A stretch of 64,000 nucleotides of DNA from assembly GCA_002633005.1 (NCBI GenBank), contig NMRA01001025.1, positions 1-64,000 on the forward strand. The letters run 5' to 3'. Under the pieces are notes generated by a model. The model worked only from the letters and a program-made list of their open reading frames with translations, did not search any database and was not told where the DNA came from. The stretch is from Phoronis australis. Its lineage: Eukaryota; Phoronida; Phoronidae. The translations under genes and the position numbers were made by a program. Positions 35,701 through 46,793 of the stretch are shown here, one piece after another (within the stretch, counting starts at the first letter, position 1; each line of letters starts with the position of its first letter).

Positions 35701-38700
35701 ATGATGATATTTATAGTTAGGCTCTGCCTCCCCTAGTGACCGTACCTGACTAGCGTGAAATATCAGTATTTTGCAAATTAAGGTGACATCAAACCCGTGC
35801 TTGAATTGTTCCGTGGTCAAACAAGAGGTCGTTGTTCCATGGTCAAATTCAGAGAGGTCATTTGAGGACGCCGAACGGAGTTCCGGTTCAGAGTTGTTAT
35901 TGCATAGACCTAGCTCACAAGAAAACTTCATGTCACACCGTGTCACTAACGTCAGCCCCATCCCGCATGCCGTGCATTTGTCGTCATATTGTATTGCTTT
36001 CGTAGGTAAGGTAACTAAGTACACCGTTAACGGACTCATAAACACGTTACGGACACATGAACACGACTCGCGTACCTGCAAACTCCGTTCACTGACTCAC
36101 AGACACGGGAACGAATTCACAGAACACGATCCATTCACCCAAATACACGGCACACGAACCCACCTTCACGAAGAAACACGGTTAACGGACCGCCAAACAC
36201 GACGGTTCACGGACAAAATGTAGATGTCAGCTCCGGCTGACCAATGAAGCCGATGAGTCCGTGACCCGTGTTTATGACACGCTTTATCGGAGTGAACCCG
36301 CGTTTAGTGGCGGTCGGTTAACCGTGTTTCTTCGTGAATGTGAGTCCGTGTCCTGTGTATTTGGGTGAATGGATCGTTTTTGTGAGTCCGTTCCCGTGTT
36401 TGTGAGTCAGTGAAGGGTGTTTGCAGGTTCGCTAGTCGTGTTCATGAGTCCATGACCGTGTTTATGAGTCCGTTAACCGTATAGTTTAGGTACCTTTGTT
36501 GATAGGGCATTTCGAGTCGTGACTAGATGTTATACTCCCACATGATTAGTTGGCTATGTAACAACAGAATACATGTAATCATATCATACGTTATTTCGCT
36601 ACAGACTTTTAAATGTGAAAATGGACACTAGTCAAGGCTGGTTAACACAGGAAATTTTACTGGTAACCACCTGAAAATGTGATACTAACATCTGCATTTA
36701 TTTAGCCCAGTGGCCACTGTAAGATAATTTCAGTGGTTGGGTATATCAGCCAAAGGTGTATGTAACCAGAAAAGAAACGGCAACAAAACGTTCATTCTCG
36801 TTGGTTGCTAGGTGTTTTAAGGGCAACAAGACTTTTAAGCGCTTTGGGTTAAAAAAATATTACCGTGCTCATCAGTTCTTATTATCGAGTGATCCGGAAA
36901 CTCAAGTCACAGTTAGTGCGTATTATGAGCCAATTTGGATTCCGCAACTTTAGGGTTGGTCAACCCCAATAGACTGTCTATCTCTGACGCGTTTCATTGA
37001 GTCAATGATTGTTTCGATGTTCTTGTTGGTAACGGAAATAGAGTCTTACCAAAACAAAGAATACTGTCAAATCTTGACGATAGCAAGTAGCAGCATATGT
37101 TAATACTGAAAAACCAACGGATTTAAACCGGCTTGAAATGTTTCGGCGTTTCTTGAAACACAAACTATTGGAGATACTAAATATATTAATGACAACCATC
37201 GGTATGTGTGTCCTGAACCGACGTATTTACCATAATGTTGAAAAGGCAAAAAAACAGAACCATCAAATTGCATGAAAATCAGCTCAAGAAGCTGACCCGT
37301 AACACTGTATTACCCTTCCCTTCCGATGAGACCATTAAAAATTTGTGAAATTCTGAGAGATGTTTCACAATTTAGACGTGTAAAAGCAGATTCTACACTA
37401 ACTAGAGAAGGACAGCTACAGAGGATTTTACGAAAAATTAAGAATGATGGTAGTTTAGATGCTGAAATTTACAACCATTTGTATCCACAAGGTTCGCAGC
37501 CAGGTAGAGTATATGGTCCACCAAAAATGCACAATTAGACCAATTTAGCGCTTGCATAAGTAATCCATTAATTATGTTCACCTGTGAAAACTATTAACAA
37601 AAGACACAAGCACTTTTATTCAGTAAACATGATTAACCCATACTTCAGCACAACAGTAAATAAGCCAGATACAAATGTAAACTTACGTCGATCCGATACA
37701 GTTGATGACCGCATGACGACTCAATTTTTGATTGGCTCCCCTCATGCCCATACCCATCTGATCAAACCTGCCAGATTGTCATTTCCGGGCTCTAAGAGTG
37801 TCTAGAGCGATATATAGTTGCATGTGACGTAACATGGCACACGGACATCTGCGTGATCTTGACAAAATCACCGACAGAGGAAGGGAAGAAGGGAGAGGTG
37901 GACGGGGGGTCGGACAGACAGACAGACGATAGGCGTACATGTAGTATAGACGGAGGGAGGGACAGGAAGACAGACGGGAGTGTTGAGGCACTCATCAGGC
38001 ACATCTTTCTTCACTTTTTTGGTATTTAACACCACAAATATTTCCTTTTAGACTTAATCCGTGAAATTAAAGGCGCGAGTCCCTTGAAGAAAGTTGCGCA
38101 ATCCCACGAGAAAGAGTCCGTCTGGGAATTTACACTTCCACGACCTGCCTTGGGTTTTCACCACGAAAAGTTTGTGACGGCGTTGCGTGAACGAGCAGCG
38201 TTGGAAAAGAAGTAAGTAAAAATCATGGAGGATATTTAATCTGACACATATATGTAAGTATTATCACATTTTGATATTGGCAACTGTATCTCTATAACAT
38301 GCACCTCTTATGACCGAAGTAAAAGGCCGAACTAGCTCAATGCCTTTCACAAGCACGCACTCTTTGGTCGATCTCGTGGAAGTGACCCTCCTCCTCCCCC
38401 GATCTCCGAGGCGTGTACGTGTGTAGCAACACATTTGTCCATGAAATCAATTGCTGGGCGATGGTCGATATATCAATATATCAATTACAGTGAGATTTAC
38501 CTAATTGAAAATGTCAGCAGCTATCCCAGGGTTGCGTTCGTCATAACAAAACACATGCGAAAACGCAAGATCACGCAATTCTTTGTTTATTTCGAGATAT
38601 CGCCGGTTATTACAAGCAATCACATTCCGCGAGTTTCGTATGGAACGTACCTTAGTATTTTCATACAGATGTCAAGATTTTACGAGTGGGAGAACGCGTT

Positions 38701-41700
38701 TTTATGTATTTCGCATTTTACGGCACGGTGCACTCATATTATTATGTTGAGAAGAGTCTAGGAACTCACATTTTAACTCTTGAGAAACTCTAGAGATTTT
38801 TTAGAACATCATAATGTAGTGGAATTTTACATTTGACTCGGCACTGTGGAAGACTGTTGTGCTTTCTCAATACTTACAGCGTCACGTTTGTGGAGGGCAC
38901 TGTCACTGACGTTATCGAGGTTGAAAACGGAATAATAAATGGCGTCAAGTGCAGGACAGAAAATGAAGGTAACCTCGTGACGGTAAGTTGTGGCCTATAC
39001 ACCAACTTCAGTTTCCCTTCAAAATTGGAAAGCATTTCTTGCATGGTACAACACCATCAACATGTAGTCCACATAACCATGCAGACTGAGATCCATTCGG
39101 TATGCAAATATAACAAATTTTCTTTGGTGCCACAGTGCCCCACTGATATCCCCATATATGACCACCTGGCAGGTTACCTTTGGTGAGTGTGGTCAGCGGA
39201 ATCTTAAGAATGACACAGCAGTTGAGTTAGATTGTCTTTTTTAATTACCACTGCCCGAGCACTAGCATACGTTTTCTGTGGTTGAGGGGTTTTCCCCTCC
39301 ACTAGTCATGCCTAAACCACGGAGATGAGCTATAACTGTTTCCGCTTCATAAGCGAAGATTTCTCTTTGTACAAGAGTGGCTAAAGTCTCGAGTACACGG
39401 GAGCAAGCGGCATTAATTAATGCATGCGATTTTGTAGTCAATGAGCCTGCTCAAGCACTGAGCTACAGATCCACCGAAACTGCTTCATAGATTTTGTGAG
39501 ATGGACATAAATCATACGAAATTCCTAGTTTGGGTGCGAATACTTGTTGGATGTTCTAGTACTAATCAAGTTAAATAATTCCTTTTGGTACTTATGAGAT
39601 CATAAACGCTTCGCTTCACCTTTTTGTAAGAATGGTGACAGTGGTGGATCTAGGATATCACAAAGGGGGGCAACATTTTGTCCGGCTGTAAGCATTTGCG
39701 CCAACCACTATTGTAGATGCGCATAGCACCGAATGTGGAAAATTTTTCTGTTTTTCCTCTAAAAATCAAGCGTTTTCCTTGATTCCTGAACTATTATCCA
39801 TGAAAAAAGGCATCAAAAACATGGAGAACGTGTCAAACAGGAAAAACTGCAAGTATCACAGACTCGTAGACCGCCACGATTTACCTCCTAATCTGATACT
39901 AAGAGACCTACTAAATTGTTTATGGTCTACAGCGTTTGCGCGCGAAACCTACTTCATTTTGTAATGCTTATTACACGTGTTATTTTTTGTGCAATCGGTT
40001 CTTAACAAAATTGTTGTATTTAAACTAGTCTTTAAATGCCCAAAAGACCAAATCCGTTTTTCGTGTTGGCAATAATGACGGGATTGCTTTGGAAATCGTT
40101 TTAAGTTAAAGTTTGACAAAGAGAGAATTATGAGTTTCTGAGTGATTCACTAAGGCTTCGATTAAAATTCACATCTTACCAGCAGCTTCTGTATTTTCAT
40201 CGTCACTCAGGTTCCATTTTTTAAAATGAAGTAAATGTTTTTCATTGCACAGTGGAGCAGTCGACGGAAACGGAGTCGTAGTGCGCAGCGCCACTGCCGG
40301 TCGCCTTGGATATGGCGGGAGAGCCTATACTTAGCCATAGTTCCGTTACGAATCCGCTGTGTTTCGAATTTGACACTAAAACTGCACACATTTAAATCTT
40401 GTTTCATCCGTATAATTTTAATTAACGGGGTTAATTAATCAACTCAACATGTCCCTACGCTCTTGCTGTTTTATATTTTTGCGGCAGCCAAGGGGGGGCG
40501 GGCGGGCCCCCTGGGCACCCCTAAATCCGCTTATGTGATGAATCATGTTATATGTCAGTCATCTTGTGCTAACCGACTTTGACCTAATGACGTCATCTGC
40601 CAGCCAACCTAGTGAATGCCTTAGTATACGAGTTTAGCACCAGGTGAAAATTTTGAATGAATATTGGAGTGACAAGCAATCAGTAAAACGTAGAAGCTTC
40701 GAGTGAATAAGAACTCTTTTTGTGCAGTTATTTTCACTTTCATAATTTCTGCAGATAAATCCAAGGCGATCGCAATTGGAACGTGTGCTGGTCAATTGTG
40801 TACAACGCAAGTGTGAAAATATATGTAAACGTATGTCACTGAATTCTATATCTACATATATGTCAGTGAATCTTACCTACACTTTCAACCTTCTAACTCT
40901 GTTGAGATTGAGGGCCAATTTTATCGTTTCAGGAGTTCCACGCAGCTGTCACAGTTGTTGCCGATGGACGATTTTCAAAGTTTCGTAAGCAGTTCATGAC
41001 TAAAAAACCAGTAAGTAACTACGTGGTCGTCGGCACTCTTTTGGATGGAGAAAACTCCACGGAGGACGCCCATCAAATTCATTTTTACTCTTTCGACGAT
41101 CTCTCGTGCTACATGTTAGTGTACGACATTTCTGACACGGACCGCCGCGCCATGCTCTTCGCAGCCGATGGAACTTCGAAGAACATGAAGGAATTTATAG
41201 CCGATGTCATTGCCCCTAGGTTGCCTGGTAAGTGAATTTTTGTTGATAGCAATTCAGCGATGCACCCTTGAACGCCTTAAAGTGTGAGTTTAAAAGGAGA
41301 TTTATTCACGAGATGCGATGAAATTTTGATTTTGCGGAACTTTTTTCGTGTTCAATTTTAGCCAGTTGCGACTTTAGGTCAATACTTTTTAAGGTAAACC
41401 GATATTACACCCTGCGTGCTTTGTATCAAAAATACCTACGTTTTGATTTATACCAATTTCTGTATAAGGTTGGTCTTATCTTGTTCTGTACACGCTTTAG
41501 AAGAGATTTCTGGGATCGGTAAGAACAGATTTCTTCAGTCAAACACGTGACGTTTCAGGTCGCGGCAAAGCTTCCTCGGGCAAATATGCACCGTATGGAG
41601 TAGCCTAGACATTTGTGAGCTAGACTTAAGGCAGCTTGAGGAAAAAATAGGGATCGCTTATCTTGAACACGAACCAGTTGTCTACTTTCACGTCGCACGA

Positions 41701-44700
41701 ACTCCAATATATGAAGTTCGTTCAAGAAACGGGAATATAAATCAGTTTTCTTCCAACAGGGAGTACTGAAACGAAACAATTTCCGAGCAAGAAACCCGAA
41801 TCCGGTGTTGTTGTGAGTCTCAGTGTTACGCTTTTGGAGGCGTTGTTTGATTTATTACCAGGTCATTCATACTTGTAGTAAATGTCAACTTTTGATGTGA
41901 ACATCAACAGTAATACCCCACCAACATGTTGAACTTAGGTGGAAACAAACATGCACTAATCGGAAAAGAAAGCTCACGTCCACGGTACCTCTGCGAGTCT
42001 TCTACGGGAGTCATGTTTGAGTTTGAATTATTAATATCACCCGTTCCTCGACTCAGACAACGTAATGAGTCGCAATATTGCTTTTTCAGACATAAAGACG
42101 ACCCTCGAAGAAAAGGTCATTTAAAATCGTGTCATGCTTGAAATGTAGAAATGCGGCATGTTTTCATTGAAAAAGCAGTCACAATAAAAAGACACTACCT
42201 CAATACAGAACGTACCTTATGGCCCTCATGACTCATGTTCTGGTAGTGTCCAGAACACTGCGGGTGTCTTAGTAGGAAGCCTCCCGATTCAAATCGAAAT
42301 AAACCCTCAGGAAACGCCTGTACCGTCACTCATGTTCATGGACCGCTACCATGTGAATATTTGTTTTTCCTCAAAACCCGAAAATTGTGTATCTTTTCTT
42401 TGAAAATCCTCGTTTTTTGACTTGAAGAATTCAAAAATCCTATGAAAATTCTTGTTTAGATTGTGATTTATAAAAAATCTGGAACCGTCATGTGTGGTAC
42501 TTGTTCTTCAGAGAAGGCACTTGTTCATTTTCAGAGTCAATTATTCATACTGTTCTCTTCACATTTGCTCCAAGTGAAACAATTCAGCAAATTCCACCCC
42601 TGTAAGACTACTATTGTACATGTACATGTATAATCAGCATATCACTTTGTATAGTGTAGGGTAGATTTTTAAGAGTCACGACATCACGAACACATTTGCT
42701 GTCTTCACTTGTGATTTCCAAAAGCTGAGTAATTGATTCTTGCTATGGTTTTTTTAATATCAGAGAGATTGCAAGCACCACTACGAGATGGCCTAGTGAA
42801 GAACGGGATTCGAACATGCAGGGCGAATTACCTTCCAACAGATCGTGTGTTCACGCCCGGCCTTCTTGTGTTGGGTGACGCATTGAGCATGCGCCATCCT
42901 GTGACTGGAAGTGGAATGACCGTATGCTTGGATGACATCAAACTGTGGGTAGAACTGATGTCGGAAATACCGAATCTCTACGACTACCAAGGAATGAAAG
43001 AAGCAACAAGGACTTTTTACGAACAGCGCATGCATCGTGTATTTACCATAAGCTGCCTAGCTGAAATTTGGAACGGCGTGTTTTCTAGCACTGATGGTAA
43101 GCAGACGACTCTCAATACATACTGGCAAAGATTGTCTTTGTGAATTAAATGTCGATTATATTTACACAGGTATGCTACGTGCGTTCTTATTTTTCCATAA
43201 ATTGTGTAGGCAAACTGGGATTTGATATAACATCTTCTACAATGTAGCTTACCTGAAGCAACTGAAGTTGGGGATGATAAACTACTTAAAACTGGGTGGC
43301 AAGTGTGCAGAAGAACCCGTACTAATGTTGGCGGGGTAAGTATGTAGTCGCGTTTTTCTTTCTCGGTCAGGGTAGCGTTCCCTGTCACCAGTCACTCGCG
43401 AGACATTTGAGGCGAGGGTTCTTAGTAAATGCTACTGAATAATGTCTTTTTCCGGTAATTTATGGCTGTCTGACCTAGCCATCCACTCGCTTCAGTGGAG
43501 GTCATAGCTAGTGTAAGGTGGGAAGGTCATGAACTCACTCCCGAAACTCCAGTCTTTCACTAGTGTGATATTGCGTGAACTGATCGGTAAACAGCGTTTT
43601 TGAAATAAGTCGCATACAGTATATGCAATAAAACAAAGGCAACGCTATGAGATAAAATTTTGTTTGCAATTATAACCTGTTCGGAACATATCATGAACCT
43701 CTGTTTTACAATAGAATACAAAATATATTGGAGAGAATGCAAGTTTTGCATCAAAATATAATCTAAAAAGATTTACATGCTTCTATCCACAAAAGAACTG
43801 TCAACACCTTCAGTAGTACCACCTGCCTTGTGTTGATTCTTGTGATCAGAATATATACCCACTGTCATGGTAACTATTTATTCAATTAGTAAAATTATTC
43901 TACAGGTAATTTTGCACCCTTTTGCCAGTGCCAAATTATTCTCTTTAGCGGTTGAAGAACAGCGGAGTTGCGAAAAGTTTTAGTGACAGTAAGTTCCATA
44001 CCAAATACAAACACCGGAACAAAGGAATGCAAACAAATTCCACGCATACGGGGCGCAACCTCAGTAGCGCGAGATCGAAGTTGGCATTCAAGGGCTAGAG
44101 TTGGATGCTCTTGTTTTTTATCGCATTGTAAAAAGGACAAGTGGCCTGATTTACTGTCATAATGTATATGTATGGAAAAATATTTTAGTTTAAGTGTTAA
44201 TGAGACAAAAACTATAAGGAATAATTTCACTACGCCTGATGTGTTCGTGTAAGCTGCCAACAGAACTCCGAAGAAGCCTACGGGTCTGCACGAAATTGAA
44301 AGAACATTTAGTTGCCGGTAAGCCGTGAATAACAGAAATTTGTGAAACCCAGAAATTTTAAAAGTTATTGCGTTGTGCTCCCGACACTAGAATAGTTTCT
44401 CATCGCTTTCATTTAATAAAGTTCAGTTTAATGAACTCTTCCCATTTAAGTGCCATCTTTTGGCCACTTTGCGTTTTCAATTAATTAATCGTAGTTCTTC
44501 ATTAGTGGACAACGGTGAATTTTGGTTTTAAAGTTTTTCACGTTAATATGTTTCTAGTTCACTTTAAAGTCAATTTATTCATCACGGAGAGCAATAGCCT
44601 AGGAGAGCACTGCTTTGAGTTAAAAAAATTTGCTAAAGAGCAATGTGCTGGGCTGTCTTTGTGCCGTTTTTTTACAGTTTAAGCAGCAACAAGATCGGTG

Positions 44701-46190
44701 TCGGTTTGCTTCAAAGTGCGCTGCCGGTAGCCACATAACTTGCCTCTATATCACGTTGATCTTGATATCACACTAAGGTGATGAAGAAACTAAACTTACA
44801 GATCTAGAATAATTTTACCTGTAATTTATTACCTGAGGCGGTCTTTAAGCTGAAATTTGTCGTATCTTCACGATGAGCCAGGTCAATTAATGCTGCGTGC
44901 GGGAAATGCGAGGTATACACCATATTAACTTACGACTACAGTGAACATGCAATATAATCGCGCTTCATATGCAAACAAATGGCTAATGGACAACCAAATG
45001 CGTACAACACAATGTAAAGCAAGAACAATCAAAACAAAATAACGACGCTTTTATGCTAGGTGGCATCAATATGTTCTCAAGGACATGATCACCACTACTC
45101 CATCAGGGAACTCGGGCCACGGAAATAGACAAGAATTGTCGATGACTTCTGATTTTTGGCCGAGGTACAAAATTTTGTTAAAATGAATTGCAGATTTAGA
45201 GGGGGGCCAAAGGAGCCATGCCCCCCCCCCCTAAAATTCTCCCACATTCCATTTGGCAGTTCCGGGGTCCGAATGCCTGACGGGCAAAATCCTGGCTAAT
45301 GCTCTGCCCTGCCCCCCCCCAACTCAAAATCCTGAATCCGCCCCTGAAGATAATGGTAAAACACTATCAACATGCTACATACCAGTTAGTTTGAAATAGG
45401 ATTTTTTAAGTTGTGAGCGCATACTTTAAAGATGTATTTTCGTGCACCTAACTAGGTATAGCAAGAACTAAACGACAATGCTATTTGAACTTCATCTACG
45501 CTAAACAGCTTGTAAATGTGGAAACAAAAACTTCTGCATATAGGTAAACCTTGCATTATTGACGTACCTTGGGGGCTCACATAACCCGAACCACGTCACG
45601 ATACATACTGGACAAGGTTAAGTGGTTTACGGCGGATCATTTTCGACACAAACCTCGTTCTTAAATACATTTGGCAATTTTTAACCTACTTCATATTCAA
45701 ATCGTCTCTATATGTAGTGTTTCTAACTAATTTGACCAAGCATTCACAGAGATGAGGAATTAGCGTGCAAGTTCCACTTTAAAGTCGGAGTACAGACCAG
45801 AACCAACTATGCTTTTCAGCCTTAGTTTTCCTAAACCTGGAATGGTGCAGGTATAAATAAAGAGGTCGTTATGCTTGTCATATCTAAAGGGAATTTTTTA
45901 CAACGGCCAAAGCATATCTTAAGTTCTTTTCACTTTGTTTTGCAAACATTTTTCGATTCCAAAGACATTTCAGTAAAATATAGCGAGTAACCTTGCTGTT
46001 TTCCAGGTATAGGACTAGGCCCCTGTCCTTGTTGAAACACCTTACAACAGCCTTGCTCTTTACCTGTTATCAGACGCTGATCAGCCAACCGTTGGTGAAA
46101 TTCCCTGGATCTATCGTCAACGCCGCAGGCATCTTCACTAAAGCGATGGGCCTCACGTTGAAATTCACACTTCAGGAGTTTTGGGTGTAG
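26788..46190 (+). CDS. SQLE: Squalene epoxidase-like FAD monooxygenase, copy 2 (complete, 8 exons, 490 aa)
   Basis: Exons 26788-26877, 34594-34813, 38052-38211, 38880-38982, 40933-41227, 42764-43096, 43248-43335 and 46007-46190 (TAG) sum to 1473 nt and join in frame, all GT-AG. Residues ~3-24 form one N-terminal membrane segment (ER anchor). Residues 48-58 hold the Rossmann motif VIVGGGILGSA, E75 ends strand 2, VVADG is at 199-203, and GDALSMRHP at 327-335. The C-terminus is hydrophobic. Length suits the family core (yeast Erg1 ~496; human is longer at its N-terminus). Start 26788 has A at -3; an in-frame ATG at 26632 would add 52 low-complexity residues and is less likely. Oddities: human R161, Q168 and Y195 correspond to S83, M90 and K117, so squalene as substrate is not assured. 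It could be a diverged paralogue. Confidence 0.92.
26878..27523 (+). other. Start of intron 1 of SQLE copy 2
   Basis: Intron 1 runs 26878-34593 (7.7 kb, phase 0). This first part has no recognised element. The remainder is a patchwork of transposons listed separately. Confidence 0.5.
27524..27760 (+). pseudogene. C-terminal zinc-binding tail of a LINE-type reverse transcriptase
   Basis: The frame reads ANIRWLNHTLEVERTCNICN, then EIHFMLRCPVLADLRNRF. The pattern R-x-C-x2-C...E-x2-HF-x3-CP-x5-R is the C-terminal C2HC finger common at the end of non-LTR ORF2 proteins. The upstream RT is not visible, so this is a short dead fragment in intron 1. Confidence 0.6.
27939..28128. mobile_element. MITE with 40-bp perfect inverted termini around a tRNA-derived SINE unit
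   Basis: Bases 27941-27980 are the exact reverse complement of 28087-28126 (outer ends GTTGCAAGC and GCTTGCAAC; AT/AT may extend it to 42 bp). The 106-bp interior, read on the - strand, has a B box GGGTTCGAGTCC followed by GGTCGGGGGCA, and resembles the interior of the TTAA element at 6810-7020 (GCAGAAG, GGTTC, GTCC, GGGGCA in the same order). It lies in intron 1 of SQLE copy 2. Confidence 0.85.
28129..28810. other. Intron 1 sequence without recognised features
   Basis: Open frames on both strands between 28338 and 28760 overlap each other and carry no domain. Confidence 0.35.
28811..29144. mobile_element. 334-bp ACGT-rich MITE (copy A)
   Basis: Imperfect ~27-bp inverted termini start AGCCTTGGTCACAACC and AGCTATGGTCACAACC. 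The element is flanked by TAA on both sides (28808-28810, 29145-29147), a PIF/Harbinger-type 3-bp duplication. The body is crowded with ACGT and ACGTAC motifs, which produce open frames on both strands; they are not genes. A highly similar copy lies inverted at 60099-60431. Confidence 0.85.
29145..32380. other. Intron 1 sequence, mostly unrecognised
   Basis: No coding domain. 30900-31250 has several AAATGGCGG-type motifs with partial palindromes (CAAAATGGC at 30908 against GCCATTTTG near 30930), probably repeat termini. The rest shows nothing clear. Confidence 0.35.
32381..34347. mobile_element. Long-terminal-inverted-repeat element in intron 1
   Basis: It begins TGATACCCTGTAAAATG and ends CATTTTACGGCGTATCA. 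About 150 bases at the left (32381-32530) recur in inverted form at 34196-34347, with TTACATTTTACG-type motifs throughout, and the left terminal unit is partly duplicated in tandem (32560-32760). Flanks are GAGGAC and GAAGAC, a possible 6-bp target duplication with one mismatch. The interior includes the dispersed repeat at 33380-33910 and a 137-codon frame (33072-33485) without a recognisable domain. Family unknown. Confidence 0.65.
33380..33910 (+). repeat. Dispersed repeat, inverted copy of 1950-2560
   Basis: It matches the intron 4 repeat of SQLE copy 1 in opposite orientation. It lies inside the long-inverted-repeat element; the 1950-2560 copy lacks those termini, so the two elements are separate and nested. 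Confidence 0.6.
34814..36002. other. First part of intron 2 of SQLE copy 2
   Basis: Intron 2 spans 34814-38051 (phase 1). A GC-richer patch at 34860-35100 has no domain. Nothing else is recognised before the foldback element. Confidence 0.35.
36003..36494. mobile_element. Foldback (palindromic) element of about 490 bp
   Basis: The left arm (36003-36215) contains CCGTTAACGGACTCATAAAC and ACACATGAACACGAC. The right arm (36260-36494) carries the inverse in mirrored order, ending TTTATGAGTCCGTTAACC. Arms are built of a degenerate ~20-bp unit around GAGTCCGT/CCGTGTTT. The spacer near 36220-36255 is short. No protein is encoded. Typical of Foldback-like or long-palindrome MITEs. Confidence 0.75.
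36495..37325. other. Intron 2 sequence without recognised features
   Basis: A 65-codon frame (36756-36953) shows no domain; nothing else is seen. Confidence 0.35.
37326..37538 (+). pseudogene. Penelope-like reverse transcriptase N-terminal fragment
   Basis: The frame contains REGQLQRILRKIKNDGSLD and ends IYNHLYPQGSQPGRVYGPPK plus MHN before a stop. L-P-G-S-x-PGR-x-YG-PK-x-H is the signature just before the RT palm in Penelope-like elements. Only this part survives; motifs with the catalytic aspartates are not visible. It lies in intron 2 on the gene strand. Confidence 0.75.
37539..38051. other. End of intron 2, with a purine-rich stretch
   Basis: 37860-37985 is a GGGA/GACA-rich degenerate simple repeat. 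The acceptor is TTTTAG before 38052. Nothing else is seen. Confidence 0.5.
39640..40535. mobile_element. Probable DNA-transposon insertion in intron 4 of copy 2
   Basis: The segment starts GTGGATCTAGGATATC followed by a G run, and ends with a C run and CACCCCTAAATCCGC. GTGGATCTAGG and the complement GCGGATTTAGG match at 9 of 11 bases. Sequence on both sides is alignable with copy 1, but the segment itself is not present there, which supports an insertion of about 0.9 kb. No coding domain is seen. Confidence 0.5.
43955..44105 (+). repeat. Copy of the SQLE promoter/5'UTR inside intron 7
   Basis: Same orientation and colinear with about 26580-26727: shared blocks include AAAAGTTTTAGTGAC, GAATGCAAACAAAT, CCACGCAT and CAAGGCTAGAGTT (GGGCTAGAGTT here). 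It stops before the coding start, so no second exon 1 is present. It is absent from intron 7 of copy 1. Confidence 0.75.
45195..45352. mobile_element. Small non-autonomous element with GGATTTAG-like termini
   Basis: It starts ATTTAGAGGGGGGCC and ends CCTGAATCCGCCCCTGA, with C runs next to both ends. It is absent from intron 7 of copy 1. The style of its termini resembles the 39640-40535 insertion. Confidence 0.45.
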
Positions 46191-46762
46191 ATTTCAGGGA
46201 TCTGTCGAAATTTGCACCACTGCTATGATAAAATGATTAATCAGGCTATGGGGAACTAATTGTTGAAGTACAAATTGACGTTAAAATTACTGTGAGGTGG
46301 TGGCGCATTAATATTAAGGAATGATGTTGCTCATCACCAATCCATGATATGTCGACATCTAAGAGCTTTGATATTTGGTGTTTGTAATATGATCACGTAC
46401 ATTATGTCATAATTTTCAGGTATTTCGTTTAGGCTCATTAAGCACCACATGTTTCTATTGACCTTCCGAACTTTATAATAGTATAGGTTTGTTATAACTT
46501 ATATTGGGATCAAAAAATGCATCCCACAATTCCCTGCTTTGATTGAAGTCTCCGACATGTTGTTTACGTCAGACACAGGCTAAGCTAAAGGCAATGCCAT
46601 ACAAGTAATTTTGATGAATACGCACATCACATCTGACGCAAACAAGTCAAGGTATTTTTGAAATTCATCCTGGTACGGGTATTGGAGATAGTTAGGCCTA
46701 CAAAAGATCTTAAACCCAGCCGCAGAGCGTCTAAAGCCGCGCACCGGACTGCTGGCAACTCA

Positions 46763-46793
46763 GTTGTGTCTCCGATGGCATCGGAGACACAAC
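46763..46793. repeat. 31-bp near-perfect palindrome
   Basis: GTTGTGTCTCCGATG, one central G, then CATCGGAGACACAAC: a 15-bp perfect stem with a 1-base centre. It is likely a transposon-derived cruciform; copy 1 lacks it. Confidence 0.9.

Noticed and set aside
36240-36300. Hammerhead-ribozyme-like CCGATGAGTCCGTGA, tempting because Penelope-like elements carry hammerheads and an RT fragment lies 1 kb away
   Set aside because: The core needs CUGAUGA and a GAAA after stem II; here the first part is CCGATGA and no GAAA follows a matching stem. GAGTCCGT is simply the repeat unit of the surrounding foldback arms.
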